A stretch of DNA of 64,000 nucleotides from Salvelinus alpinus (lineage: Eukaryota > Chordata > Actinopteri > Salmoniformes > Salmonidae). The stretch's first letter is position 1. Every line of letters starts with the position of its first letter. The stretch lies in contig NC_092096.1 of the NCBI RefSeq assembly GCF_045679555.1, positions 30,900,124-30,964,123 of the forward strand. The letters are read 5' to 3'. Positions 25,078-37,700 of this stretch are shown here, in pieces. The position numbers and the translations under genes are program-made. Below the pieces are notes generated by a model, which was given only the letters and a program-made list of their open reading frames with translations, did not search any database and was not told where the DNA came from.

Positions 25078-25773
25078 CAGTGCCTTCAGAAGGTATTTGA
25101 CATTCCACAATGTATTGTGTTACAACCTGAAGTCAAAATGGATTAAATATTTTTTAATATATATATTTTTTTATTCACCCATCTACACACAATACTCCAC
25201 AATGACGAAGTGAAAACATTAGAAATGTTTGCAAATTTACACCCAGTCAATACAAAGATACAGGCTTGAATGAAAACTCCATGATAAAATCTGTTGGCCA
25301 GCAAGTAGGAGGGTTTTCAGCAGTCAAATTACATTTATTCAGCACACGCAAGGGAACCATGCCTGCAAAGCCCGTTACGCACCTTCATAAGGTAAGTCTG
25401 AATACCAACTACTGAGATGTGCCTAGGAAAGCTGTGTGTAAGAAAGAAAATTATGCCTAAGTCGGAATCGGGCCCAAAGAGACTTACCCAGAAAGACTCA
25501 CAGCTGTGCATTTCTGCAAAAGATGCTAACATGTATTAATTTAGGGGGTTAAATACCTATCTAATCGAGATGATTGTGTTTTACATTTTTTTTTTTAAAT
25601 ATATATATATATTTTTTTAACAAATCTTTGAATTTTTCTTCCACTTTGACATTACAGAGTATTTTATTAAGATCGTTGACAAAAAATGACAATTAAATCC
25701 ATCTTAATCCCACTTTGTAACACAACAAAATGTGGAAAAAGTTAAGGGGTGTGAATACTTTCTGAAGGCACTG
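25078..25773. mobile_element. Tc1-derived MITE with both terminal repeats
   Basis: It begins CAGTGCCTTCAGAAGGTAT and ends with the inverse, ATACTTTCTGAAGGCACTG, with TA on both sides. It is an internally deleted relative of the element at 13377-14817. The middle lacks transposase sequence. Confidence 0.9.
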
Positions 25774-25775
25774 TA

Positions 25776-27070
25776 CTTTTCAACAGTTTGTTGTTTCAAT
25801 GCTTGTCTCACTTTCATCTCCCGCAAGAGTTGAAAACACTATGCTACATTGTGTGGCTACTGTTGCTCTAATCTCAGTTAATCCAGATGCTAGATGAAGT
25901 TCTTGGGGAGACATTTTAGAAATTGTACTAACGCAACTTGAGAAGTCTACAGTACACTCTCGTAAACGGAAACTCTCACCATCTTCTCCCAATCCTGATG
26001 CATCCAAATAACCAGTGATAAAACACCCAAGTACCTAAACTACTCTGCTTGTTTGTCGACACACCCCAAAGCCCCTAACAGCATTTATGTTATGTAGTCT
26101 GTCCACGAGAGAATACTGCTGCTCTTACCACGTATTGCACTCTTGTTGATCCTATGACAAGTGCATCTGCAACCCACTTGTGATATGGAGAGATATGCAC
26201 CATGTTCTTTCAATAAATGGGATCAATTGGCATTCATTAGTGATGTGCCACTGGCAAACTGCTGTATGCTCTGGGATTGGACATTCACCTAGCCCTTTGA
26301 GTTGATAGGTTATCTGTGTTCCCTGTGGCTATGCCCAGGGCACAGCTGATTGGCTTGTCTACTGTATGTCTATGTTGACATGTGGTCTTAGAATCAAGCC
26401 TAGCCCTTTAGTATCACATCATCCCAAATGAAAATGGCAACTCACTAAATAACTGTGAGAGGAGCAGAATGCCTTGGGCAAATGTATCAACCAAAAAGTG
26501 TTGAAGTATGTTACAAAGTTTAGTTCAAAGTTTACTTCTCTTAATGCCCACTGGTAGTATTGTGGTAATAACTTGCTATTCAGCAAGCAAATACAATACC
26601 ATTGGAATGAGAGTAGGATGAAATCTCCATTTTGCAAAGCTATTATCTGACACGATGCCTTTCGGACCCAAGTGCCTCTCACAATGTTCAATGGAAATAA
26701 AACTCTTGGGAGGTAAAATCTATTTTTTCCACAGCTCTATACTGAATAGCTTGCACAGGACAGGAAACAGAATTCTGATAATTCAAACGATTTACTCTGA
26801 GTACCACCATTGGTTGATTAATGCCACGGTAAGAACCAAGATTAATTTTCCACTCCAGTCAAGCAATATAATACTGTAAATGGTATGTGATAAAGGTTAC
26901 TGAAGCAATGAAACAAATTAGAGAATTCATCATGGATAACACTATTCAAGACACAAACTTTGGAAATATGTAAATTCACATTAAATGTAAAATGTCGTGA
27001 TCCCACGAATAAGGCATTCTCATGTGTGGTCCATAACAGCATTTCAAAATCAGGCCATATTGTAGAATGT
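25776..27070. other. non-coding, nothing recognised
   Basis: No gene or clear repeat is seen. Confidence 0.4.
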
Positions 27071-27074
27071 TTTT

Positions 27075-27612
27075 AAAGGCCCAATGCAGTCATTTTATAT
27101 CAATATCAAATCATTTCTGGTTAACAAATAAGTACCTGACTGTAATAGATTTCCATTCAAATGGATAAAAATGGCTTTTCAGCTAAATACTATTTCTGAA
27201 GCAATAATTTTGCGAGTACTGTCTAGAAGTGGTCTGAGTGGGGAGGGGGAAACTGAAAACTAGCTGTTATTGGCAGAGAAGTTTGGAACTCTCTTTGTTA
27301 TTGATTATATTAATCAAATCTATTCACTGTAATGTATGTAGTTCTGTTCTTGAGCTGTTCTTGTCTAATGATGTTCTGTATTATGTCATTCTGTATTATG
27401 TTTCATGTGTTGTGTGGACCCCAGGAAGAGTAGATGCTGCTTTTGCAACAGCTAATGGGGATCCTAATAAAATACCAAATACCAAATTGATTGTATTTTC
27501 AATCAGCTACTCTTAGGAAATTTGTTCACACTTTTGCAGTGTTAGTTTCATCAGCTGTTGTACAATGATACACAACACAGGAAAAATCAAATTTTGACTG
27601 CACTGGGCATTT
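27075..27612. mobile_element. MITE with TIR, interrupted by a LINE 3' fragment
   Basis: The left end AAAGGCCCAATGCAGTCATT is the inverse of the right end TTTTGACTGCACTGGGCATT with two or three mismatches. The interior from about 27290 to 27490 is a LINE 3' end, so the original element was about 340 bp. Confidence 0.65.
27290..27490 (+). repeat. LINE 3' end fragment
   Basis: The segment GTGTGGACCCCAGGAAGAGT, then GCAACAGCTAATGGGGATCC and TAATAAAATACCAAATACCA is a LINE-type 3' UTR ending in short A-rich repeats (ACCAAAT)n. It is 5' truncated and has no coding part. Confidence 0.65.
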
Positions 27613-28137
27613 ACCTGAAAAGTAGGCTAACCCTTCCTGCAAGACATAATTTCATTGCCAATGTTGTTTGTGTCATAACTCTGTAATGTAGAGTCCTGAC
27701 TGATGATGATTAATACAATAGACCTATACGATTAAACACAACCTACACTACCGTTCAAAAGTTTGGGGTCACTAAGAAATGTCCATGTTTTTGTCCATTA
27801 AAATAACATCAAATTGATCAGAAATACAATGTAGACATTGTTCATGTTGTAAATGACTATTGTAGCTGGAAACAGCAGATTTTTTATGGAATATCTACAT
27901 AGGCATACAGAGGCCCATTATCAGCAACCATCACTCCTGTGTTCCAATGGCACGTTGTGTTATCTAATCCAAGTTTATTATTTTAAAAGGCTAATTGATC
28001 ATTAGAAAACCCTTTTGAAATTATGTTAGCACAGCTGAAAACTGTGGTGCTGATTAAAGAAGAAATAAAACAGGCCTTCTTTAGACTAGTTGAGTATCTG
28101 GAGCATCAGCATTTGTGGGTTCGATTACAGGCTCAAA

Positions 28138-28560
28138 ATGGCCAGAAACAAAGAACTTTGTTCTGAAACTTGTCAGTCTATTCTTGTTCTGAGAAATGAA
28201 GGCTGTTCCATGCGAGAAATTGAAGATCTCGTACAACGCTGTGTACTACTCCCTTCACAGAACTGCGCAAACTGGCTCTAACCAGAATAGAAAGAGGAGT
28301 GGGAGGCTCCGGTGCACAACTGAGCAAGAGGACAAGTACATTGGAGAGTCTAGTTTGAGAAACAGATGCATCCCAAGTCCTCAACTGGCAGCTTCAATAA
28401 ATAGTACCCGCAAAACACCAGTCTCAACATCAGCAGTGAAGAGGCGACTCTGGGATGCTGGCCTTCTAGGCAGAGTTGCTAAGAAAAAGCCATATCTCAG
28501 ACTGGCCAATAAAAATATAATACTAAGATGGGCAAAAGAACACAGAGGAACTCTGCCTAG
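28138..28560 (+). pseudogene. Tc1 transposase N-terminal pseudogene
   Basis: The ATG at 28138 starts a transposase (MARNKELCSETCQSILVLRN) whose frame is lost after about 20 codons. It continues in the frame of 28196-28642 with YNAVYYSLHRTAQTGSNQNR, KRSGRLRCTTEQEDKYI and NIILRWAKEHRG. The catalytic part is missing because the sequence turns into an inverted copy of its own upstream part. Confidence 0.8.
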
Positions 28561-28636
28561 AAGGCCAGCATCCCGGAGTCACCTCTTCACTGTTGACGTT
28601 GAGACTGGTGTTTTGCGGGCACTATTTAATGAAGCC
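28391..28636. repeat. internal inverted repeat in the Tc1 element
   Basis: The arm 28391-28476 (starts GCTTCAATAAATAGTACCCG) is nearly complementary to 28549-28636 (ends GCGGGCACTATTTAATGAAG), with a loop of about 72 bases. It could form a hairpin of about 85 bp. Confidence 0.85.
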
Positions 28637-28707
28637 TTTTAAAATGATCAACTTGGATTAGCTAACACAACGTGCCATTGGAACACAGGAGTGATGGTTT
28701 CTGATAA

Positions 28708-29847
28708 GATAGGAAACAATACTGTGCAGCCGTATTCATTGACCTGGCCAAGGCTTTTGACTCTGTCAATCACCACATCCTCATCGGCAGACTCGACAGC
28801 CTTGGTTTCTCTAATGATTGCCTCGCCTGGTTCACCAACTACTTCTCTGATCGAGTTCAGTGTGTCAAATCGGAGGGTCTGTTGTCCGGGCCTCTGGCAG
28901 TCTCTATGGGGGTGCCACAGGGTTCAATTCTTGGACCGACTCTCTTCTCTGTATACATCAATGATGTCGCTCTTGCTGCTGGTGATTCTCTGATCCACCT
29001 CTACGCAGACGACACTATTCTGTATACTTCTGGCCCTTCTTTTGACACTGTGTTAACAACCCTCCAGGTGAGCTTCAACGCCATACAACTCTCCTTCCGT
29101 GGCCTCCAATTGCTCTTAAATACAAGTAAAACTAAATGCATGCTCTTCAACCGATCGCTGCCTGCACCTGCCCGCCTGTCCAACATCACTACTCTGGACG
29201 GCTCTGACTTAGAATATGTGGACAACTACAAATACCTAGGTGTCTGGTTAGACTGTAAACTCTCCTTCCAGACTCACATCAAACATCTCCAATCCAAAGT
29301 TAAATCTAGAATTGGCTTCCTATTCCGCAACAAAGCATCCTTCACTCATGCTGCCAAACATACCCTTGTAAAACTGACCATCCTACCAATCCTCGACTTC
29401 GGTGATGTCATTTACAAAATAGCCTCCAAAACCCTACTCAATAAATTGGATGCAGTCTATCACAGTGCCATCCGTTTTGTCACTAAAGCCCCATATACTA
29501 CCCACCACTGCGACCTGTACACTCTCGTTGGCTGGCCCTCGCTTCATACTCGTCGCCAAACCCACTGGCTCCAGGTCATCTACAAGACCCTGCTAGGTAA
29601 AGTCCCCCCTTATCTCAGCTCGCTGGTCACCATAGCAGCACCTACCTGTAGCACGCGCTCCAGCAGGTATATCTCTCTGGTCACCCCCAAAACCAATTCT
29701 TCCTTTGGCCGCCTCTCCTTCCAGTTCTCTGCTGCCAATGACTGGAACGAACTACAAAAATCTCTGAAACTGGAAACACTTATCTCCCTCACTAGCTTTA
29801 AGCACCAGCTGTCAGAGCAGCTCATAGATTACTGCACCTGTACATAG
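28708..29847 (+). pseudogene. LINE (L2/CR1-type) reverse transcriptase, 5' truncated
   Basis: The frame is open from 28708 to the TAG at 29845-29847 (379 codons) with no internal stop. Reverse transcriptase motifs appear in order: FIDLAKAFDSVNH (motif A), SMGVPQGSILGP (motif B) and YADDTILY (catalytic motif C, around 29003). YVDNYKYLGVWLD and a C-terminal region ending at LIDYCTCT follow. The endonuclease and the N-terminal RT are absent, so it is dead on arrival, a normal outcome of truncated reverse transcription. The long intact frame indicates a recent insertion. The 3' UTR to 30290 ends in TAAATAAAGGTGAAATAAAT repeats. Confidence 0.88.
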
Positions 29848-30617
29848 CCCATCTATAATTTAGCCCAAACAACTACCTCTTTACCTACTGTATTTATTTA
29901 TTTATTTTGCTCCTTTGCACCCCATTATTTCTATCTCTACTTTACACTTTCTTCCACTGCAAACCAACCATTCCAGTGTTTTTTTTTAAAAACTTGCTAT
30001 ATTGTATTTACTTCGCCACCATGGCCTTTTTATATTTTTATTTATTTATATATATATTTTGTTTGCCTTCACCTCCCTTATCTCACCTCACTTGCTCACA
30101 TTGTATATAGACTTATTTTTCACTGTATTATTGACTGTATGTTTGTTTTACTCCATGTGTAACTATGTGTTGTTGTATGTGTCGAACTGCTTTGCTTTAT
30201 CTTGGCCAGGTCGCAATTGTAAATGAGAACGTGTTCTCAATTTGCCTACCTGGTTAAATAAAGGTGAAATAAATAAATAAAAAATAAAATAATGGGCCTC
30301 TGTACGCCTATGTAGATATTCCATTAAAAATCAGCCGTTTCCAGCTACAATAGTCATTTACAACATTAACAATGTCTACACTGTATTTCTGATCAATTTT
30401 ATGTTATTTTAATGGACAAAAAATTAGCTTTTCTTTAAAAAACAAGGAAATTTCTAAGTGACTCCAAACTTTTGAACGGTAGTGTATAATGCTGTCATCT
30501 GGATGATTCGGACATTGGCACTGGACATTTCTGTCTTTAAGTGACAGAATTGTGGTTACTACAGCTGTACACATCTAGTTAATCTGCTATCAGGTCATAT
30601 GGTTCCATTCGCATTTC

Positions 30618-30689
30618 CTATGGAGTTTGTGGAGGTTTGGGGGAAGGACAGGACCCCTGGCTCTCAAAGCTTGTCGCTCTTCCTGGCCA
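30618..30689 (-). CDS. syt10: syt10 exon 7 (C-terminal tail)
   Basis: 23 codons plus TAG. The acceptor TTTTGTCCACAG|TGGCC opens [20 protein letters not shown] and ends QTP. This short exon is easy to miss because it gives no long ORF, but the tail is diagnostic for synaptotagmin-10. Confidence 0.93.
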   Translation of the reverse strand, partial: WPGRATSFESQGSCPSPKPPQTP

Positions 30690-31679
30690 CTGTGGACAAA
30701 ACAGACAATTAACAAGGGTTAGTTCAACAAGAGTTGGCTAGGTCTCCAAAGATGCTATTGCTTTGTGTTTAAATATACATTTTCTAAAGTACCCGGATTC
30801 AAGAAAGCATTAACAATAGATTTTTATCCTACAGGTATTTTAGATTTAGAGGAACGCCATGTTAAAGGCAGAGTATTCCTCCAATTCTTGTTTCTTTGTT
30901 CAAGCTAAATAGAATGACAAGGCTCTTTGTTGAATGCACAACCACAAGGTGAAGTCTTTCCCCTATGCAACCGATGGGTCAAAATTCAACTACTAGTAAG
31001 GATTTCTACGGAAAATAAAGATTGGAATGATTCATGCATTTTTCAAGGATATCGTCTTGTGTTCATAGATTGTTTATAGATTGTGCTATTAAAACTTCCA
31101 TTCTCTACTACTCCTGAAGAGCAATGAAAAGGGATGGCCCACCACTATAATATGTGGTCCCCAGTTATGAGAACACACCGTAAAAATTGAGCTAGTGCCC
31201 CCATCCAACCATCCTGTGTGGATATCAAGGCATCAACTCTCCAATTACTTTAAATGCATCTAGTTCAAACTAGCCCTTAAGTTTCTAGAATCAAATTGGT
31301 CTTTGTTCTAGTACAGACAACATCCTTGCGTCTTTGTCATGCTGCACTATTACACATCTCTGTTGAAATTGACAGGGTTATTTCCCCAAGCTCTATGATT
31401 GGCTGCAAAACCTCTAGCTTTATCTGCTCTCTCAGAAAACCAGAGTGATGCAGCGAAGCATTGTGGGAGCTCTGGAAAGTCCTGCAATTGAATTGCACCT
31501 CCTCTTACTTTGAAGGAAAAAAACGAACAGTCCTCTACCTCTCCCAGGGCATGCCAGTGCGTAATGGGCTTGCGTGGGTAGGCCAGCATCTCGTTCCAGT
31601 GGTACCTCCCCAGGCCCTCAGCATCTGGCCCCGTCCGACACACACCTATCACCTCGTTGTGGCCCACCCTGTGGACATT

Positions 31680-31712
<33 letters not shown>

Positions 31713-34700
31713 ATATCTTGAATGCACAAAAAAAGATGTGCCTCCTAAAAGCTGAGTGCTAGTTTGATGAAATAATTCTAAACTAGGTTTGGTAATTACA
31801 GTGAATTATGTGGCTCCTGAGCATTCTGGTAAGTGGTCATGATTATATTGTGTAGCGACGCTTGCAGGATTTGAGTGAAAAGTTCTGTTGATGAAGTACA
31901 CCTCAGTTCAAGTTCAACTCAAAGTTAGAACCTTACTCATTCCACCTTCCTCCTTTGATGCAAATGTTAAAAAAATAGTACTTGTTTGTTGACTATATAC
32001 ACTGAGTATACCAAACATTAAGAACACCTTCTTAATATTGAGTTGCAACCACCCTCCCCCTCTTTTGCACTCAGAACAGCCTCAATTCGTCGGGGCAAGG
32101 ACTCTACAAGGTGTCAAAAGCGTTCCACACGCATGCTGGCCCATGTTGACTCCAATGTTTCTCACAGTTGTGTCAAGTTGGCTGGATGTCCTTTGGGTGG
32201 TGGACCATTCTTGATACACACAAGAAACTGTTGAGTGTGAAAAACCCAGCAGCATTGCAGTTCTTAACACAAACCGGTGCGGCTGGCACCTACTACCATA
32301 CCCTGTTCAAATGCACTTAAATCTTTTGCCTTGCCTTTTCACCCTCTAAATGGCACATATCCATGTCTCAGTTGTCTCAAGGCTTAACAATCCTTCTTTA
32401 ACATGTCTCCTCCCCTTCATCTACACTGATTGACGTGGATTTAACAAGTGACATCAATAAGAGATCATAGCTTTCACCTGGATTCACCTTGTCAGTCTGT
32501 GTGATGGAAAGACCAGGTGTTGTTAATGTTGTATATACTCAGTGTAGGTGTGTACTGTACAAGCATGCTTATGACCACCATATGTGTTGAATTGTGGGTG
32601 TTGTATTTACTGTGGTGTCACTCACCGGTCATAGTCCATCACCATGATGGACAGGCTGACCTGTTCCACGTTCTCTGGGGGGATGTCAAAGATGATGGCC
32701 TCGTTGTACACTGGGTTCAGTGTGCTTTTCTTGGTGGTGGTTTTCCGCTTCTTCAGTCTCCGTCCGTCACAGAGCAGGGAAACCTTTACATAGGGATCTG
32801 TGTGCCACAAATAGCATCTCCATGAAGTCAGTCGTGTAGATTGCAGGTAATGGCAACCAGTGCGGTGTATTCACGGATGCCAAGGGAAGCCAGGCTTCGC
32901 CAAATATTTGACCAATACAAAAATATATACTGTATATAAATCATTTATCTTTCGTTTCTCTCTGTGTTTTCATAATTTTCCGTCAATTCGCAAGTAGCTG
33001 AATCTCACTGGAAAAATCATCCGAGATAGGAAAACAGCACCTCTCTGTCTCAGTATGTGTAGCCCATGTTTCTGATGCTGTCTGGACCAAAAGACTATAA
33101 CATGTTGGGGGAGATGGGGATTTGGACTCTGTACAGGCCAGTGAATATGAAGGCGATTTTGATCTAACTATAAATGAATATGTTGTGCCACTGACCTGAG
33201 ACTATTGAAGTTCAATATGTAGCCTAGTAGGCTCAGGTTAACTAGCTAGCTAACTTAGCTGGTTCATTGTTGCCAATGCTAGGAAGTTAGGCTAGCAAGC
33301 ATTTTAGCTAGGTAGCCTATGACAACAAAAAATAAAAGTGTACTTTATGACAGAGCCATAGACCATTTTGCCAACATGAAAGAGAGGAGGATGGCATTGG
33401 AGTTAGGGTTGCATATTTTCTCTGTATTTTTCAAATGTTCCATCCTGAGAATAAATGTTCCAGCCTTGGGCGGTAAATCTCGGTAACCGGGTTCCTGCCA
33501 ATCAACCCTAATTGGCGTTCAACTAGTCTACAAGTAGGGTGAGTCTAAATGTTTTGTTTAACTTGCGCGCACATGCACGTACACACACACAGACAGAAAT
33601 ACATACCATGGACTGCCACATGATATTTAGAAACATTGATTGGACTAAATTGTTTTTGGTATCTTTAAGTTTGTTTTCAGCATATTAAACTAATATTAAA
33701 CTAAGCATATATAGCCTTGTTTATTGGATGATGTTTAAATGTTTCAGTTGAAATTGTGCTGGAATATCGGGGGCAGTGCTCCCGTTGTCTTTGTGCTGAC
33801 TTGTAGTAACTCCGTGGTTCTAAATCAGTAGTTGTTTCACAACTGTTGAAAACATTAAATTGCTTGATCATGCTGTAGGTGATATAACTGTTTGAATATT
33901 TGCTTTGTGGACTTCACCGGACAGATGTTGCTCTCCGGTTTTATGACGAAACTAACATATGTGTAGTTGAATTTTTTCCGCCACTGTGTGACTGTTGTCA
34001 CGGCCTTCTTGTATACCATGGTGGTGTATGAATGAATGGGTTATAGAGAAAACAATGCAATTATCACAACATAGGTTGTAATATGGCTTTTTTACTGGCT
34101 TGGCTTGCTCAGGGATTTTATCCATGCACAGCTACTGATGGCAACATTCAATTATTGCGTTTGGCTAAATTCAGTGATCTTTTTTTTGACAAGGTATGTC
34201 AAATGTATCTTCTACTACAATTTCACCACAAACAATGACAACACATGAAAGAAGTATCTCCCTGCCTACTCTTATCTAAGGCACAGCATGTTGCCTCACG
34301 TAACTATGCCTTCTGATTCGTTGCTTGCTCCTTTAGAGCTTTACAGTCGTCCCTCATTGTTATTCAGAGAACCATCATGTTTTAAAGCCCAGCCTAAATG
34401 GCTGCGAGTTTTGTATTGTTGTTGTGGTTGTTACCTGAGGAGCCAGTGATGTCCATGGCTTTGAGGTTCCGGCACTTGATGACTGTCAGTGTCATCCGTC
34501 CTGCTGTGGGCAGGTAGCATAGAGAGTACATGATCTCCCCCAGATCCACACTCTCCTGGAGAAAGACGAGGAGAACACTGCATCAAGGAAAGGGCACTGT
34601 TGCTGTAGAATAACTCTTTAAGGAAAGCAATTAGCTCAAATTGCTTTAGACAAAGTATGAACACCCAGAGGTGTCCTCAAAACTGAGAGAGAACATAGAT

Positions 34701-37700
34701 TTTCTTACAATGGGTGATTCATCACGAAACTAGAACAAATCCAATCTGTAAGCATTACCAGCAGAGTGAATGTGTATTCAAAATGGTCGCCTTCGGCTAG
34801 TGATTTCGCAGGATGTACAACAATATGAGTAAAATGAGGACTGTGATTGGTCACATTCAGGGTTTTAAAGCGCTAACACTTCTAAATATTTTGCTGTGCT
34901 AATGTTCATTTGGGAGCACCAGTGTGCCTAGAAAAAAAATCAGCCAGATAATAATTGTTGTTAATGATTAGGCTTCGTTGTTCCACTGTTTCCGAGTGCC
35001 CTAGATATTTGTGACCGTGTTGGTTGAACCGTTACTACTGCGAAAACGGTTTGTGTCTAGCCCAAACCGTTCAAAGGTTTTGACCCATATTACCGGCGCT
35101 ACATTGAATGATCTGGCATGCGTCGGCAACACCTGGGCAAATGAAAGGGCCCCATGTTGTGGGCCATTCTTAAACTACTCACGGCTGTTAACACCTTGTT
35201 CAGGTATGTTACCTCATTAGCTAGCTAGCTAATAACCTGATACAAATGTCAAATATGTCAACAATTCTTCCTCCAAAGGACCAATTCTATGGATTACATT
35301 TCGTGAAAATCCCCAAAGTAATGGACTTTTTTGGTTCTAGTGTCGTGAGGAATCACCTCAATACAATGTGTTTATGGATCAGTTTAGACTGGAGCACTAC
35401 TGTAGTCTGAGCAAAGAGCATCAGATGGTCTGACTTGAAAGAGAAGATGTACTGACGTGGTGTGCTTGTACTGATACCTAATCGGAGTTTAAAAAAAGTC
35501 CCCTAAGGTGGCACTCCAGAAACAAGATTTGATTGGCCAACCAGTGAACACAGGAGGACTGACTGGGAGGCATCTCACTAGTGCACAGATGTGTGTTTAG
35601 TGTGTTACATACACTCTTACAAAAAAGGGTTCCAAAAGGGTTCTTTGGCTGTCCCTATAGGACAACCCTTATTGGTTCCTGGTTGAACCCTATTTGGTAC
35701 TAGGTAAAACTCTTTTGGGTTCCATGTAAAACTCTCCGGGGAAAGGGTTCTACATATAACCCAGTAGGGTTCCACCTGGAACAAAAAGGGTTCTACCTGG
35801 TACCAAAAAGGGTTCTTCAAAGGGTTATCCTATGGCAACAGCCAAATAACTGTTTTAATGTCACCATATAAAAATACACTTAGAATAAGGGTGGCACAAG
35901 AGTTGCTCTCCATGGACAGAATCCTTACTTGAGATGTGTTTGCGCAAAGTCTTCCAGTATCATCAATGTATTGACATGCAGGAGTTTCACAATAACAATG
36001 TAACATGTGAAACAGAGGATGTCTTCCCAGTCCTAGAAGCTCTCACATACAGCCAATAGGACTTCCCAAACCCAGCTCCTCTGGCCATTCAGCAGATGTT
36101 CTGCACTTCATAACAGAGCGTCAATACCCCCCCAGCCCTCCATCCATGGTGTGTTCCAAAGCACCACCCCCACCCCCACCCACCTAACCATTGTGGGGTC
36201 CAACTGCCTTTGTGTCCCCTACTGTCAATCTCAGCATGGACACCCACACAAACAGCTGCAAGGCGGGAAAAACTCAACGTCTCATCAAACTGCGACTCTC
36301 ATAGGCAGGTCACAGGTTGTTTTAGGCATTGACACCCCTCCCATTTCCCTGCCTTGTTTCTACCCATGCTATTGACACAAAAGGTCACATGCATAAAAAG
36401 ACATCAATCTAGCCCAGGGAAATGAGGTTCTGAAATACAATACACACTAATCTTCAGCTGAATGTAATGTCATTTGTTGTGGCAAATTACTTTCATGCAA
36501 TTTTGCTTCCACATTAAATAGAAAATTGCTTGAAGTGTAAATACACAGAGGGTTTTTCGAATTAGGCTAACCTCTGAATTTCTTGTGTTTTTTCTGTTCA
36601 TATGTAGTTGCATACTCGTTTTTTAGAGAATTCAAGGAAGGAGGTAACACAAAGTGCACACTACTTTGGTACACCAGAGCACATGATAGAGGTCTGTAAC
36701 ATCAGGAAAACAAGTTTCTCTCAAGAATAATCAATTCATTGTTATCAGACAGTGATGAGTAAAGTCACCATAAATGATCATCGCCAAATACATTCCATAA
36801 AGGATGACACTTTTAAAAGGACTCTCATTAATGTAAATTAAAAAAGGTGGAATGAAACACTGTCAAAATAAAATGTATGGCAAACTGCATTTGCTATGAG
36901 TTATTATCCATTCAAACATCCTTATCCTCATTCCCCTCTGTTGGACGGCAATTCAGGCAATGTGATTGGCCAGAGACAGTATAAACAAAATCTATGCAGG
37001 AAGGTGAGATAAAAGGATCCCATGATAGACATAAATAACGACCGAATACCAGACAAAATATATGTCTAACCATTAACAACAATGTAGGGAGACAAAATAG
37101 ATCCTTGAATATTTACAATAATTGCTTAATTGTTCTTCTATCCTGTCGGCAATCTTGAAAGAAGTCTCACATTATATTCAATAGCCGAGCTCAATTGTAG
37201 CTCTCATGTTCAACACTATCAACCACAGTCAAAGTAGCAGTAAACTTGATGTCTGTATAGATGCTCAAGCTTTTGAACGTGTAATTTCCTCACAGCACAC
37301 AGTAAACATTATGTAACACAAACAGTATAAACTTCCTGGAGACAAACTACACGTTGAAGTTAACACCATGGCTGTTGACATGGGCTAACTGCATTAATAC
37401 CCAGTCTGTCCCCCTCCAATGGCTAAGAACCCAGTCTTTAAACCCACCTAAACCTGCATTTCAAGTTAATCCACTCTTGTTCTGTTTTCCACAGTACACC
37501 GTTCAGAGATCAACTGATTAATTAACCATTAATCCATCTCCATGACCATCAGACACAATAAATGCCACCAAAACACACAATAATATTCATAAACAGAAGC
37601 TGTTGAGTAAACAAACTGATAACGCTACCGAGGAGTAAGAAGTGTGTGGGCTCATAAAACTGCACTATCATACCCAAGTATGTCAGTGAAGTGATAAAGG

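Larger units (their letters stand above)
27744..30486 (+). mobile_element. Tc1-like transposon carrying an inserted LINE
   Basis: The left end CACTACCGTTCAAAAGTTTG and the right end CAAACTTTTGAACGGTAGTG are perfect inverse copies over 20 bases, each next to TA. The Tc1 part carries transposase remnants (28138-28640). A LINE occupies about 28707-30290; after it the Tc1 sequence resumes with ATGGGCCTCTGTACGCCTAT. An internal inverted repeat lies at 28391-28476 and 28549-28636. Confidence 0.92.

Noticed and set aside
31350..31538. Extension of syt10 exon 6 into a 60-residue tail by read-through
   Set aside because: A GAG|GTAGAG donor lies at 31538, and the Syt10-type tail is found in a proper exon at 30618-30689.
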